NCBI GenBank assembly: GCA_945862505.1
Contig: CAMAYJ010000011.1
Span: 1-43,424, forward strand
DNA length: 43,424 bases
Reading direction: 5' to 3'
DNA from: Bifidobacterium breve
GTDB lineage: Bacteria > Actinomycetota > Acidimicrobiia > Acidimicrobiales > Acidimicrobilacustridaceae
Shown: piece after piece, positions 1-7,710 of the stretch
Numbering within the stretch: the first letter of the stretch is position 1
Layout of the letters: each line of letters starts with the position of its first letter
Notes under the pieces: generated by a model
What the model saw: only the letters and a program-made list of their open reading frames with translations
The model's database searches: none
Told to the model about the DNA's origin: nothing
Program-made: the position numbers and the translations under genes

Positions 1-851
1 CCGTCGGCGAACAACGTTGAGCCGCCGCGATAGGTGAAGCCAACGAGGTCGTACGCGCCGGCCAGTCCATCAATTTCTCGTTCGGCAAGGCCAGGAATGG
101 AGATCACACCGTCGTTGAGTTCGCGAACCCACGAACCAAATCGCAAGCGATCAACAGACTCAACGCGTTTGCGTGCCGCGTCTCGTTCGTCGGGTTCGCG
201 CGACATCACACCGGGCTCCACCGGACATGTATCGATGCATACGGCAACAGGGGGAGCACCACTACACAGCAGACGGTTGGCTTCAAATGACGCGCGGTGC
301 AAAGTCAGCAGCATCTCGAGGAACTTTCCGGGATCGCTTTTGTAGGGCGGTCGACTGCCGATGAGGTGCCCCTCAAGGGCTCGTGTGTACGGGTCGAGAA
401 TTGGCACCCACGCGGCAACAAGATGACCAAAGGTTTCTGCGACGCGATCAACATGGCGAGGCCAGGTGAGGCGAAGGCCGTCGCTGTCGTCGAAACCGCG
501 CTGATCTTCGGAAAACCAACCCGGAAGCGGGCCATCGTGCAGCACCGCCCAAACATCGATGCCGGCGGCTCGGGCGACTGTCAGAACATCGGTGATGTGA
601 TCGACGGCATCGCTGTCCCAATGGCCAGGGCGGGGTTCGAGCCGTGACCAATCGAGTGTCCACCGCATGGTGGGAATGCCGGCCTCGGCCAGCATCGGCA
701 GGTCAGAGCGGTAGTCGAATCCGAAACCGCTGCCAATCATGGAATCGGGGAGGGTGCCCTCGGCAGTGAGAGTCGACCAATCGCTGCGATCTGACAGCCC
801 TTCAGAGCCGGCAGCGGTTGTAGCGATGCCCCAAAGGGCTGGGTCGGTCAT
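1..851 (-). CDS. Glycoside hydrolase family 1-like protein (partial, C-terminus outside window)
   Basis: About 283 N-terminal residues are visible; the gene runs off the window start. The N-terminus follows the GH1 (beta-glucosidase) pattern: WGIATTAAGSEG near residue 7, then MRWTLDWSRLEPRPGHWD (62-79), matching the family's RFSxxWxRxxP strand, then a WAVLHDGPLPGWF segment at 101-113 where GH1 has the TLYHFDLPxWL strand. Where GH1 carries TFNEP with the acid/base Glu, this protein reads PILDP (150-154), so Asn is Leu and Glu is Asp153. The nucleophile region lies outside the window. The start is ATG at 851, six bases after a -10-like AATACT, diverging from the VWA gene by 29 bases. It may be a non-hydrolytic GH1-fold protein, or the N-terminal part of a GH1/sugar-epimerase fusion of the kind known in actinobacteria. 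Fold assignment is good; activity is doubtful. Confidence 0.72.
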   Translation of the reverse strand, partial: MTDPALWGIATTAAGSEGLSDRSDWSTLTAEGTLPDSMIGSGFGFDYRSDLPMLAEAGIPTMRWTLDWSRLEPRPGHWDSDAVDHITDVLTVARAAGIDVWAVLHDGPLPGWFSEDQRGFDDSDGLRLTWPRHVDRVAETFGHLVAAWVPILDPYTRALEGHLIGSRPPYKSDPGKFLEMLLTLHRASFEANRLLCSGAPPVAVCIDTCPVEPGVMSREPDERDAARKRVESVDRLRFGSWVRELNDGVISIPGLAEREIDGLAGAYDLVGFTYRGGSTLFAD

Positions 852-868
852 ACCTGCAGTATTCCCGG

Positions 869-874
869 TACGGT
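869..874 (+). promoter_or_regulatory. -10 element TACGGT, leaderless type, for the VWA gene
   Basis: TACGGT lies 6 bases upstream of the ATG at 881 and no Shine-Dalgarno site is present. It matches the TANNNT pattern seen before many first genes in this window. The opposite-strand element AATACT (858-863) serves the divergent GH1-like gene in the same 29-base gap. Confidence 0.5.
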
Positions 875-880
875 GCCTCT

Positions 881-2896
881 ATGGGCAGAGCCAATCGGGT
901 TCAGTACTCGCGGTGGGATGGCACACAGGTCGGATTCGATCTCGATGCCACCGACATCTTCGACGAAATCACTGACGATCTGCTGTATCACGGCGATATC
1001 AACGCCGCGCTACGTCGGATGATGCAAGAGGGTTTCGACTCCGACAACGGCGAGCGCATGAAGGGCTTGCGAGAAATGATGGACGAGCTCCGACGCAAGC
1101 GTCGTGAAACGCTCGAAAGTCATGACCTCGGTGGCATTTACGACGAAATCGCGAAAGAACTCCGAGAAGTCGTTGAGACTGAACGCGAGGCAATCGATGA
1201 ACTCGCGCAAGAAGCGCGCGATTCCGGCGACGCCCGTCGTCAAGAACTCACCGACCAAGTTGCGACAGAACGGCACCTGTCGCTCGACCTGATGTCGCAA
1301 GATCTTGCCGGCATGGTGCGCGATCTGCAGAACCATGACTTCACATCGTCTGAAGCGCGCGAGAAGTTCGAGGAACTCGTCGAGAAACTGCGCGAGCAAC
1401 TCATGCAGCAGTACGTCGATCAAATGTCGGGAGCGGTCGAGAACATGTCGCCCGAAGACATGGCCCGCATGAAAGACATGTTCGCTGAACTCAATCACAT
1501 GCTCGAACAGCGTCAGAACGGCGAAGAGCCCGATTTCGACGGCTTCATGGAGAAGTTCGGCGACTTCTTCCCAGAAAACCCGCAGAACCTTGATGAATTG
1601 CTTGAGATCATGGCGGCCCGCATGGCTGCCGCTCAGGCGATGATGAACTCAATGACGCCTGAGCAGCGGGCTCAGATGCAGTCGTTGTCCGATCAGTTGC
1701 TCGAAGATATGGACCTTCGTTGGCAAATGGATCAACTCGGTCAGAACTTGGCTCAAGCATTTCCTGATCTCAACTGGAATCGTCGTTACGAATTCTCCGG
1801 GGACGAACCGCTCAGCATGGCTGATGCCAATCAGATGCTTCAGGAACTTGGCGATATCGATCAGCTTGAAAACTTGTTGAAGGGTGCGGCGAATCCCGGC
1901 GCACTTGCCGAAGTTGATCTCGATCGTGCTCGCGAGCTTCTTGGTGACGACGCAGCCCGCAGTCTCGAACAAATGGCGGAACTCTCACGCCGCCTTGAAG
2001 AGTCGGGGCTCGTCGAAAACAAAGAAGGAAAGCTCGAACTCACGCCGCGCGGCATTCGCCAGCTTGGTCAAAATGCGCTTGACGAGTTGTTCAACAAACT
2101 CGATATGGACAAAGCCGGGCAGCACGAAATCGCGCGCATCGGGGTTGGCCATGAACGCGACCACTCCACCAAGCCCTACGAGTTCGGTGATCCGTTCAAC
2201 CTCGACATTGGCCGGACAGTTCGTAACGCCATTTTCCGCAGTGGCGCCGGAACGCCTGTGCAGCTCACGCCTGAGGACTTCGAGGTCGAGCGCACCGAAC
2301 ATCTGGTTCGTTCAAGCACCGTTCTTATGGTCGATCTTTCGCTTTCGATGCCGATGCGAGGGAACTTCCTGCCGGCCAAGAAGGTCACGATGGCGCTCCA
2401 CGCGCTCATCACCTCGAAATATCCCCGCGACTACCTCGGCCTTGTTGGCTTCAGTCGTACGGCTGCGGAACTCAAAGCTGAGCAGTTGCCCGAGGTTTCA
2501 TGGGACTTTGACTACGGCACCAACATGCACGAGGGCCTCATGATCGCCCGACGCTTGCTGGCGAAGCAGTCCGGTACCAAGCAGATCATCATGATCACCG
2601 ATGGCGAACCCACCGCCCACGTGATGGCGAACGGTCAGATTTTCTTCGACTATCCGACCCGGCCCGAGACCCGTGACGCCACGCTGCGTCAGGTGATGCT
2701 GTGTTCCAAAGAGGACATCGTCATCAACACCTTCATGCTCGACCCGAATCCGTACCTCAGTGAGTTCGTCGAAAAGATGAGCCAGTTGAACGGCGGAAGG
2801 GCGTTTTTTACCACCCCAGAGAACCTGGGCGACTATGTGTTGGTCGACTTTTTGAACAACAAACGAGAGATGCTTCGAGGGCGTCGAGCCGGCTGA
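881..2896 (+). CDS. VWA-domain protein (CoxE/Rv0959-like)
   Basis: 671 residues. The C-terminal third is a von Willebrand A domain with an intact MIDAS motif DLSLS (D485, S487, S489), followed by the usual ITDGEPT strand. The first two thirds are highly charged and helix-rich, with long acidic and Gln-rich stretches. Length and layout resemble mycobacterial Rv0959. There, as recalled, a MoxR/magnesium-chelatase-type AAA+ ATPase (Rv0958) lies next door, and such VWA proteins usually act as metal-dependent adaptors for that ATPase in assembling or remodelling protein complexes. No AAA+ partner is present in this window, so it must be elsewhere. The start follows a -10-like hexamer directly. The gene appears to be transcribed alone. 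The VWA domain is certain; the cellular role is not. Confidence 0.85.
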   Translation: MGRANRVQYSRWDGTQVGFDLDATDIFDEITDDLLYHGDINAALRRMMQEGFDSDNGERMKGLREMMDELRRKRRETLESHDLGGIYDEIAKELREVVETEREAIDELAQEARDSGDARRQELTDQVATERHLSLDLMSQDLAGMVRDLQNHDFTSSEAREKFEELVEKLREQLMQQYVDQMSGAVENMSPEDMARMKDMFAELNHMLEQRQNGEEPDFDGFMEKFGDFFPENPQNLDELLEIMAARMAAAQAMMNSMTPEQRAQMQSLSDQLLEDMDLRWQMDQLGQNLAQAFPDLNWNRRYEFSGDEPLSMADANQMLQELGDIDQLENLLKGAANPGALAEVDLDRARELLGDDAARSLEQMAELSRRLEESGLVENKEGKLELTPRGIRQLGQNALDELFNKLDMDKAGQHEIARIGVGHERDHSTKPYEFGDPFNLDIGRTVRNAIFRSGAGTPVQLTPEDFEVERTEHLVRSSTVLMVDLSLSMPMRGNFLPAKKVTMALHALITSKYPRDYLGLVGFSRTAAELKAEQLPEVSWDFDYGTNMHEGLMIARRLLAKQSGTKQIIMITDGEPTAHVMANGQIFFDYPTRPETRDATLRQVMLCSKEDIVINTFMLDPNPYLSEFVEKMSQLNGGRAFFTTPENLGDYVLVDFLNNKREMLRGRRAG

Positions 2897-3062
2897 AATC
2901 CCTTGTGGCCCTAAGCCTTTTCTGGCATTCAGGGAAATTCTCGTCAATTTTTTGCGGCCGGGAAAATTGGCGAAACCGAGGAAAACCGGGCTGTTTTCGC
3001 AGGTGAGGGGTTTTTTTCGTCTGCCGAATGGCCCATATGTCGCCCCGAAACCTAGATCCCCC

Positions 3063-3091
3063 TTGCGTTTGTGCCACTGACGGGGCAGAAT
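3063..3091 (+). promoter_or_regulatory. Candidate promoter of whiB (first copy)
   Basis: TTGCGT (3063-3068) and CAGAAT (3086-3091) are separated by 17 bases, an acceptable though weak -35/-10 pair. It lies just upstream of a 14-base palindrome and about 75 bases before the whiB start, so this whiB has a leader with a Shine-Dalgarno site, unlike many genes in this window. Confidence 0.3.
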
Positions 3092-3097
3092 CACGCC

Positions 3098-3111
3098 GGT
3101 GTAATTACACC
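3098..3111. promoter_or_regulatory. Perfect 14-bp palindrome upstream of whiB, possible operator
   Basis: GGTGTAATTACACC is a perfect inverted repeat. It sits 7-20 bases downstream of the candidate -10 hexamer, over the expected transcription start, where a repressor dimer would block initiation. I do not recognise it as the site of a named regulator. No second copy was seen upstream of the other whiB gene. Confidence 0.4.
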
Positions 3112-3165
3112 CATGGAGCACCGGCGCTCCGGGGGAAGCTGCTCGAGTCCAGGAGGACCCAAAGC

Positions 3166-3492
3166 ATGCCGCAATCGATCTCTCTCACAAACGCACAGAA
3201 CTCGGCACCGGCCGATCTCGATGGCGAAGACAAGTCATGGCAGGACATGGCGAACTGTCTCGGCGTCGACCCCGACCTGTTCTTCCCCGAGCGCGGTGCA
3301 TCCACCCGCGAGGCCAAAGAGGTCTGCAAGGGCTGTGTCGTGCGTGACGATTGTCTCGAATACGCGCTCGCCAATGGCGAGAAGTTCGGCATCTGGGGTG
3401 GCATGAGCGAGCGTGAGCGTCGCCGTATCCGTCGCCAGCGTGCATTGGCCCGTGCCGCAGCAGCAGCGCCGGCTCGCACCGCAACTGCCTAA
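3166..3492 (+). CDS. whiB: WhiB-family iron-sulfur transcription factor (WhiB2/WhmD-like)
   Basis: 108 residues. The four cluster-binding cysteines are present: C31, then C54-x2-C57-x5-C63. They are followed by the WhiB turn GIWGGMSERERR (75-86) and a basic, Ala-rich tail that would contact DNA. WhiB proteins bind a 4Fe-4S cluster and partner with the primary sigma factor. The spacing and the SERERRR turn resemble the WhiB2/WhmD group linked to cell division, but the paralogue assignment is inference. The start is set by a consensus Shine-Dalgarno AGGAGG at 3151-3156, nine bases before ATG 3166; the frame is open further upstream (from 3028) but that part is not WhiB-like. The region upstream carries a 14-bp palindrome. 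It converges on the formiminotransferase gene. Confidence 0.9.
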   Translation: MPQSISLTNAQNSAPADLDGEDKSWQDMANCLGVDPDLFFPERGASTREAKEVCKGCVVRDDCLEYALANGEKFGIWGGMSERERRRIRRQRALARAAAAAPARTATA

Positions 3493-3500
3493 GTAGCCCT

Positions 3501-3529
3501 GCCGATCGTTCGCTATCGGCCTATTGGCC
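3501..3529. terminator. Overlapping hairpins between convergent genes
   Basis: GCCGAT (3501-3506) pairs with ATCGGC (3515-3520), and GGCC (3518-3521) pairs with GGCC (3526-3529). The two stems overlap and would compete. They lie in the 42-base gap between the whiB stop and the formiminotransferase stop, where a bidirectional terminator is expected. There is no U-tract on either side, so this is weak evidence. Confidence 0.3.
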
Positions 3530-3534
3530 AAGCG

Positions 3535-4314
3535 TTAGCGATCTAACCGGTACTCAATCGTTGTGTCGATTGAAAGATTGAGTTGTTCCCATCGTTTCGG
3601 TTCCACCGTTTCGAGAACGGCTCGGGGAAGTAAACCAACAAGTTCGGCGCGTTCGATCTTGGCGGATGCGGCCACGATGTCGTAGATCTCTGCCGGGCCA
3701 ACGTGTAGCGGGTCAATCAGATTCATCGACACCTGAACTTGGTCGCCGACCTGCAGACCTAACGCCCGCACGCCTGGACCTCGGACCGAAGTAGCGAGTG
3801 TCTTGGCCTGTTCGAGGTCTGCCGAGGAAAGCCAAAGATTCCATGCCAGTAAGGGGTTTCTGGCCCCGACGGCGACTGCTCCGGCAGTTAGGTGCGGTTC
3901 AGGTGGGCCGAAGTCGGGCCGGATTGTTGTGAATGCACCGCGACGAACTTCGGGCAGCGTTCGTTCCGGCCCGTAGAGAAAGACGGGGACGCGGAGGTCA
4001 TCGGCGATCCACCACGCGGTTGCATCGCGCGCAGTGAGAGCGTCGTCGAACGTGGAACCTTCAAGCGGCACAAACGGCACGACGTCGACCACACCAATTC
4101 GCGGATGGACGCCTGCGTGTGAACGAAGATCGAGCCGCTGCACTGCGGCGCGGATGATGGCCGGGGGAGCGGCTACTCCGATCACTGTGAGTACCGACCT
4201 GTTGTGATCGGGGTCGCAATGCACGTCAAGAAGGTCATTGCCCGCAGCGAGCGCGATTTCCTCGATGAGGTCGAGGTCGCGGCCTTCGCTGATGTTGATG
4301 ACGCACTCAATCAC
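3535..4314 (-). CDS. Glutamate formiminotransferase-family protein (FtcD N-terminal type)
   Basis: 259 residues beginning MIECVINISEGRD, the formiminotransferase signature (usually ECVPNFSEG). The conserved HAGVHPRIGVVDVVPF segment follows at 66-81, with H70 in HPRIG at the catalytic position, and LLDVHCDPDHNRS around 28-40 matches LLDVDPDxDHNRT. The family transfers a formimino group from formiminoglutamate to tetrahydrofolate in histidine breakdown. No cyclodeaminase domain is attached and no other hut genes are nearby; single-domain versions of this length occur in actinobacteria, where the substrate is not always established. The start is GTG at 4314; neither a Shine-Dalgarno site nor a clear -10 is close. 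It may be cotranscribed with the whiB gene ending at 4409. Confidence 0.82.
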   Translation of the reverse strand: MIECVINISEGRDLDLIEEIALAAGNDLLDVHCDPDHNRSVLTVIGVAAPPAIIRAAVQRLDLRSHAGVHPRIGVVDVVPFVPLEGSTFDDALTARDATAWWIADDLRVPVFLYGPERTLPEVRRGAFTTIRPDFGPPEPHLTAGAVAVGARNPLLAWNLWLSSADLEQAKTLATSVRGPGVRALGLQVGDQVQVSMNLIDPLHVGPAEIYDIVAASAKIERAELVGLLPRAVLETVEPKRWEQLNLSIDTTIEYRLDR

Positions 4315-4408
4315 GGTTGATCACGAACGCGATCCTGCCCCATCCGTCTCCGGGAGGTGAAGATGAACGGGGCAGGTCTTGGTTGGCAGGGCTGATGACT
4401 GGATGTGA

Positions 4409-4660
4409 TCAGATCGTGATCAGGTGACTCGGGGTGCGTCGGCCCCTGAGCATTCGGCGTCGCTGTCGTTCGGAGGTTCCGCCCCACACGCCGTGGTCGA
4501 TGCGGTTGTCGAGGGCGTAGTTCAGGCATTCGCCAACTACCGGGCAGGTGGCGCAAATGCGCTTGGCTACCTCAACGCCGACCCCATCGCTGGGAAAGAA
4601 GGTGGAGGGGGGATGGTCTTTGCAGTTGCCGTCATTCATCCATGGGGTGGGGGTTTCCAT
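4409..4660 (-). CDS. whiB: WhiB-family iron-sulfur transcription factor (second copy, short form)
   Basis: 83 residues with all four cysteines (C13, C36, C39, C45), the turn HGVWGGTSERQRRR (56-69) and a short basic tail LRGRR. It differs from the first WhiB in spacing (22 rather than 22-23 residues between the first two Cys) and in its shorter N-terminus, closer to the short WhiB1/WhiB4-like group; I would not assign a paralogue. A second in-frame ATG lies four codons upstream (4672), but it falls within a -10-like TATGGT that ends 7 bases before ATG 4660, so 4660 is the likely leaderless start. An open frame extends to 5110 but its N-terminal part is antisense to the next operon and not WhiB-like. 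Confidence 0.88.
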   Translation of the reverse strand: METPTPWMNDGNCKDHPPSTFFPSDGVGVEVAKRICATCPVVGECLNYALDNRIDHGVWGGTSERQRRRMLRGRRTPSHLITI

Positions 4661-4667
4661 GCCGGGG

Positions 4668-4673
4668 ACCATA
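4668..4673 (-). promoter_or_regulatory. -10 element TATGGT for the second whiB
   Basis: On the minus strand TATGGT ends 7 bases before ATG 4660, the spacing seen for other leaderless genes here. It decides between two in-frame ATG codons. Confidence 0.5.
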
Positions 4674-4776
4674 CGGAGGAGGGGCGAAAGCGGGGGTAAG
4701 GCGAACCCCCGATTTCGTTTAAGTGAATCCTTTCCGCAGTCCCGTACCCGTTGGGGAGCCCTTAGTGACTCGCCGC

Positions 4777-4782
4777 TAGGCT
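4777..4782 (+). promoter_or_regulatory. -10 element TAGGCT upstream of the ppk1 operon
   Basis: TAGGCT is the same hexamer as the one before the UPF0182 gene. Here it lies 55 bases before the first recognised start (4838), so the mRNA would have a leader of roughly 48 bases. That leader contains tiny overlapping reading frames (TTG 4791 to TGA 4808; ATG 4805 to TGA 4819), which may be chance. Confidence 0.35.
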
Positions 4783-4837
4783 GGGAAATCTTGCGGGGTC
4801 GCTCATGACCCTCATATGACGAAAGTGCAGTGCAGCC

Positions 4838-5104
4838 ATGTCCATGCCCGAAATCGTGTCCGACCAGCCGCCCCGTGGCCATGTCCGAGTGATCTACCTT
4901 GGCCCGGTCGCCCCGCACTGGGATGTTCAAGGCGATTCCGAGGTCCGTGGCCTTGTCGATGAGTTCCGTAATCGCGTGATGGCTCGCCTTCTCCTTCTCC
5001 CGCCGCATGACCCGCAATTTCGTCGCAACAAAGAGCGTGTTGCGCGTGATGCCGAGCGCGAGAACCTCGTGCTTGTCTGGGACCTCGGCCTTCCCGAAGA
5101 GTGA
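4838..5104 (+). CDS. Conserved small protein of unknown function upstream of ppk1
   Basis: 88 residues, soluble, no signal peptide or membrane segment. The N-terminal half has a beta-like stretch (HVRVIYLGPVAPHW), the middle is helical and basic (VDEFRNRVMARLLLLPPHDPQFRRNKERV), and the end is LVLVWDLGLPEE. I do not recognise a family. Its stop codon overlaps the GTG start of ppk1 by four bases (GTGA), so the two are translationally coupled and a role tied to polyphosphate kinase is plausible but unproven. The start ATG 4838 has no strong Shine-Dalgarno site; the -10-like TAGGCT at 4777 may drive the operon. Confidence 0.65.
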   Translation: MSMPEIVSDQPPRGHVRVIYLGPVAPHWDVQGDSEVRGLVDEFRNRVMARLLLLPPHDPQFRRNKERVARDAERENLVLVWDLGLPEE

Positions 5105-7215
5105 ACACACGGCTCGGGGTGTCGCGCCCGGTCGTGCACCTCACGCCTGCCGAGCTTTCTGCATCGCCAGAGCGATTTCTTAATCGCGAACTTTCTTGGC
5201 TCGATTTCGACGCTCGCGTTCTCGCGCTCGCGTCGAATCCCGACGTTCCACTTCTTGAGCGGACAAAGTTCGTCGCAATTTTTGCGCAGAACCTCGATGA
5301 GTTTTTTCAGGTTCGGGTTGCGGGTCTGAAAGATCAAGTTGCCGCTGGCCTTGGAAAGTTGACGGCCGATGGCCTTACGGCCGCGCAGCAATTGCGCGAG
5401 ATTCATGAACGTATTTCGATGCTGGTTTCACAAGCTGAAACGGTCTTTGTCGATGAATTGGTTCCGGTACTTGCGAGTGCCGGCATCGTGTTCTCGAGTT
5501 ACGAGGATCTCGATGCTGACGACCGCTCCTTCCTTGAAACTGTTTTTGAGGAGCGGATCTTCCCGGTTCTCACGCCATTGGCCGTCGATCCCGGGCATCC
5601 ATTTCCCTATATCTCTGACTTATCGTTGAATCTCGCTGTGGTCGTGAACGATCTAGTAACGGGTGAACATCGGTTTGCGCGCGTGAAGGTGCCGAATCTG
5701 CTTCCGCGGTTTGTGGTCATGCCAGACGGTGAGCGCTTTATTCCTCTTGAGCAGGTCATTGCTTCGCATCTTGGCGTGCTCTTCCCGGGCATGGAACCGG
5801 GAACCCATTACGCATTTCGAGTCACGCGTAATGCCGACCTCACGGTCGAAGAAGAAGAAGCCGATGATCTTCTCGAAACTATTGAATTGGAGTTGCGTCG
5901 CCGACGTTTTGGTCGCGCAGTGCGGCTTGAGATTGATGCGAATGCATCACAGGAAATCCTTGAACTTCTCACCGAGGAACTTGATCTCCAAGACAGCGAT
6001 ATTTATCGATTCAGCGGGCCTTTGGATTTGGGCGGACTTTCTGGTCTCATGACCCTTGATCGTCCTGATCTCAAAGATGAACCGTGGGCGCCCATTACCC
6101 AACCTCGCTTGACCAGCACCGACCCTGACGAGCCAGTCGACTTCTTTTCTGTCATTCGTGACCGAGATGTTCTGGTGCATCACCCATATGAGTCGTTTTC
6201 GACTTCAGTCGAAGAGTTCATCCGGCAAGCGTCCTACGACCCAGCGGTGCTTGCCATCAAACTGACGCTCTATCGCACGTCTTCTGATACGTCGATCATC
6301 GAATCACTGGTGCGTGCCGCCGAACGCGGCAAACAGGTGGCAGCACTTGTCGAACTGAAAGCTCGTTTCGACGAAAAGAAGAACATTGGCTGGGCGAAAG
6401 AGCTTGAAAAAGCCGGCGTGCACGTGATCTATGGCCTTATGGGGCTGAAGATCCACACCAAGACAACGCTGGTGGTTCGTGAAGAGCACGATGGCATTCG
6501 CCGCTACAGCCATATCGGAACCGGCAACTACAACCCGAAGACCGCGCGTCTCTATGAAGACATTGGTCTCCTCACGGCTGACCCTGCGGTGGGTTCCGAT
6601 CTCACGCAGTTATTCAATCTCCTGACTGGGTTTGCCCGTGATCCAGAATTCTCGAAGCTTCTCATTGCGCCATCAAGAGTCCGTCCTGGCATCGCTGAAC
6701 TAATCGCGAACGAAGCTGCACTCGGTTCCAATGGCCACATCGTTCTCAAGATGAACAGCCTCGTCGATGCTGCACTCATCGATTCGTTGTACGCCGCATC
6801 GCAAGCCGGAACTCGAGTCGATCTCATTGTCCGAGGTATTTGCTGCCTTCGTCCAGGAGTACCGGGACTTTCAGAGAACATCAACGTTCGTTCGATTGTC
6901 GGTCGTTTCCTCGAACACTCGCGGATCTACTACTTCGCTCACGGCGCCGACGGTGCGCCGGTCTACTACATCGGGTCCGCCGATCTCATGCCGCGAAACC
7001 TTGATCGTCGTGTCGAAGCGCTCGTTCCCGTTGAAGACTCTCAACTGAAGGATCGGCTTCAGCAAATTCTCGATGTGAACCTTGAGGACGATCACTTGGC
7101 GTGGGGATTGGGCCCAGACACGATGTGGAATCGAGTCGTCGCTTCTGATGGAAATTCGGGCAGTTTCGATACCCATCGTCGCTTCCAAGCGCTAGCGCTT
7201 GAACCTCGCAACTGA
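5101..7215 (+). CDS. ppk1: Polyphosphate kinase 1
   Basis: 704 residues, full family length. PPK1 reversibly moves the gamma phosphate of ATP onto polyphosphate through a phosphohistidine. Visible landmarks are the N-terminal FLNRELSWLDFDARVL, the KLTLYRTSSDTSI stretch of the first phospholipase-D-like domain, GLKIHTKTTLV with the predicted autophosphorylated H452, GTGNYNPKTARLYED, and in the second domain FLEHSRIYYF with H606 and GSADLMPRNLDRRVE. Nothing essential is missing. GTG 5101 overlaps the stop of the upstream small gene (GTGA). A Nudix gene follows after three bases. As recalled, ppk1 and the Nudix gene mutT1 are also neighbours in Mycobacterium tuberculosis (Rv2984/Rv2985). Confidence 0.97.
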   Translation: MNTRLGVSRPVVHLTPAELSASPERFLNRELSWLDFDARVLALASNPDVPLLERTKFVAIFAQNLDEFFQVRVAGLKDQVAAGLGKLTADGLTAAQQLREIHERISMLVSQAETVFVDELVPVLASAGIVFSSYEDLDADDRSFLETVFEERIFPVLTPLAVDPGHPFPYISDLSLNLAVVVNDLVTGEHRFARVKVPNLLPRFVVMPDGERFIPLEQVIASHLGVLFPGMEPGTHYAFRVTRNADLTVEEEEADDLLETIELELRRRRFGRAVRLEIDANASQEILELLTEELDLQDSDIYRFSGPLDLGGLSGLMTLDRPDLKDEPWAPITQPRLTSTDPDEPVDFFSVIRDRDVLVHHPYESFSTSVEEFIRQASYDPAVLAIKLTLYRTSSDTSIIESLVRAAERGKQVAALVELKARFDEKKNIGWAKELEKAGVHVIYGLMGLKIHTKTTLVVREEHDGIRRYSHIGTGNYNPKTARLYEDIGLLTADPAVGSDLTQLFNLLTGFARDPEFSKLLIAPSRVRPGIAELIANEAALGSNGHIVLKMNSLVDAALIDSLYAASQAGTRVDLIVRGICCLRPGVPGLSENINVRSIVGRFLEHSRIYYFAHGADGAPVYYIGSADLMPRNLDRRVEALVPVEDSQLKDRLQQILDVNLEDDHLAWGLGPDTMWNRVVASDGNSGSFDTHRRFQALALEPRN

Positions 7216-7218
7216 ACG

Positions 7219-7677
7219 GTGGCTGGTTCTCGAGAGACGCACGAAAACAACGACCAAGCAGACGTGATTGCGATTTTTGACGTGCGTGCCGCCGGAGGCG
7301 TGATCTCTCGAGACGCCGGTACTGATCTCGAACTCTTGATTGTGCATCGCCCTCGTTATGACGATTGGACCTTTCCTAAAGGCAAAGCCGAATCGGATGA
7401 AACCGATGAGCAAACGGCGCACCGTGAAGTACTTGAGGAAACGGGCTTCGATTGTGAACTCGGCGAAGAACTGCCTTCAGTGACCTATCGCGACCATAAG
7501 AACCGATCAAAGATCGTTCGCTATTGGGAGATGACAATTCGTTCGGGTGTCTTCGAAGCGAACGACGAGGTTGATGTTCTTGAATGGGTGAGCGCCGCCG
7601 AAGCGGGGGATCGCCTTACCTATGACCACGACGTCGATGTGCTGTCGGCATTTCTCACCTTGGTGGCGGAACGCTGA
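7219..7677 (+). CDS. Nudix hydrolase (MutT1/Ap4A-hydrolase-like)
   Basis: 152 residues with a complete Nudix box (residues 55-77: G55, E61, then REVLEETGF), preceded by HRPRYDDWTFPKGK, close to the mycobacterial MutT1 stretch. Nudix enzymes hydrolyse nucleoside diphosphates linked to another group; members of this branch act on oxidised GTP, diadenosine polyphosphates or similar. Unlike mycobacterial MutT1 there is no C-terminal histidine-phosphatase domain. GTG start three bases after the ppk1 stop, so it is cotranscribed. Linkage to ppk1 fits nucleotide or polyphosphate housekeeping. Confidence 0.9.
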   Translation: MAGSRETHENNDQADVIAIFDVRAAGGVISRDAGTDLELLIVHRPRYDDWTFPKGKAESDETDEQTAHREVLEETGFDCELGEELPSVTYRDHKNRSKIVRYWEMTIRSGVFEANDEVDVLEWVSAAEAGDRLTYDHDVDVLSAFLTLVAER

Positions 7678-7710
7678 GCGCACCGAACCAATAGGTGAGG
7701 CAGGATCCAA

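Noticed and set aside
2498-3121. Minus-strand open frame of 207 codons
   Set aside because: Covers the VWA gene end and the whiB upstream region in antisense; no domain, no plausible start signal.
4334-4376. Inverted repeat CCTGCCCC/GGGGCAGG between the second whiB and the formiminotransferase gene
   Set aside because: The arms are perfect but the loop is 27 bases and no U-tract follows, so I do not call a terminator or riboswitch.
4791-4819. Tiny overlapping reading frames in the ppk1 operon leader (TTG 4791, ATG 4805)
   Set aside because: Four or five codons each, with no sign of regulation; likely chance.
7681-7697. Possible terminator hairpin between the Nudix gene and arsC
   Set aside because: Only a 4-bp CACC/GGTG stem, too weak.
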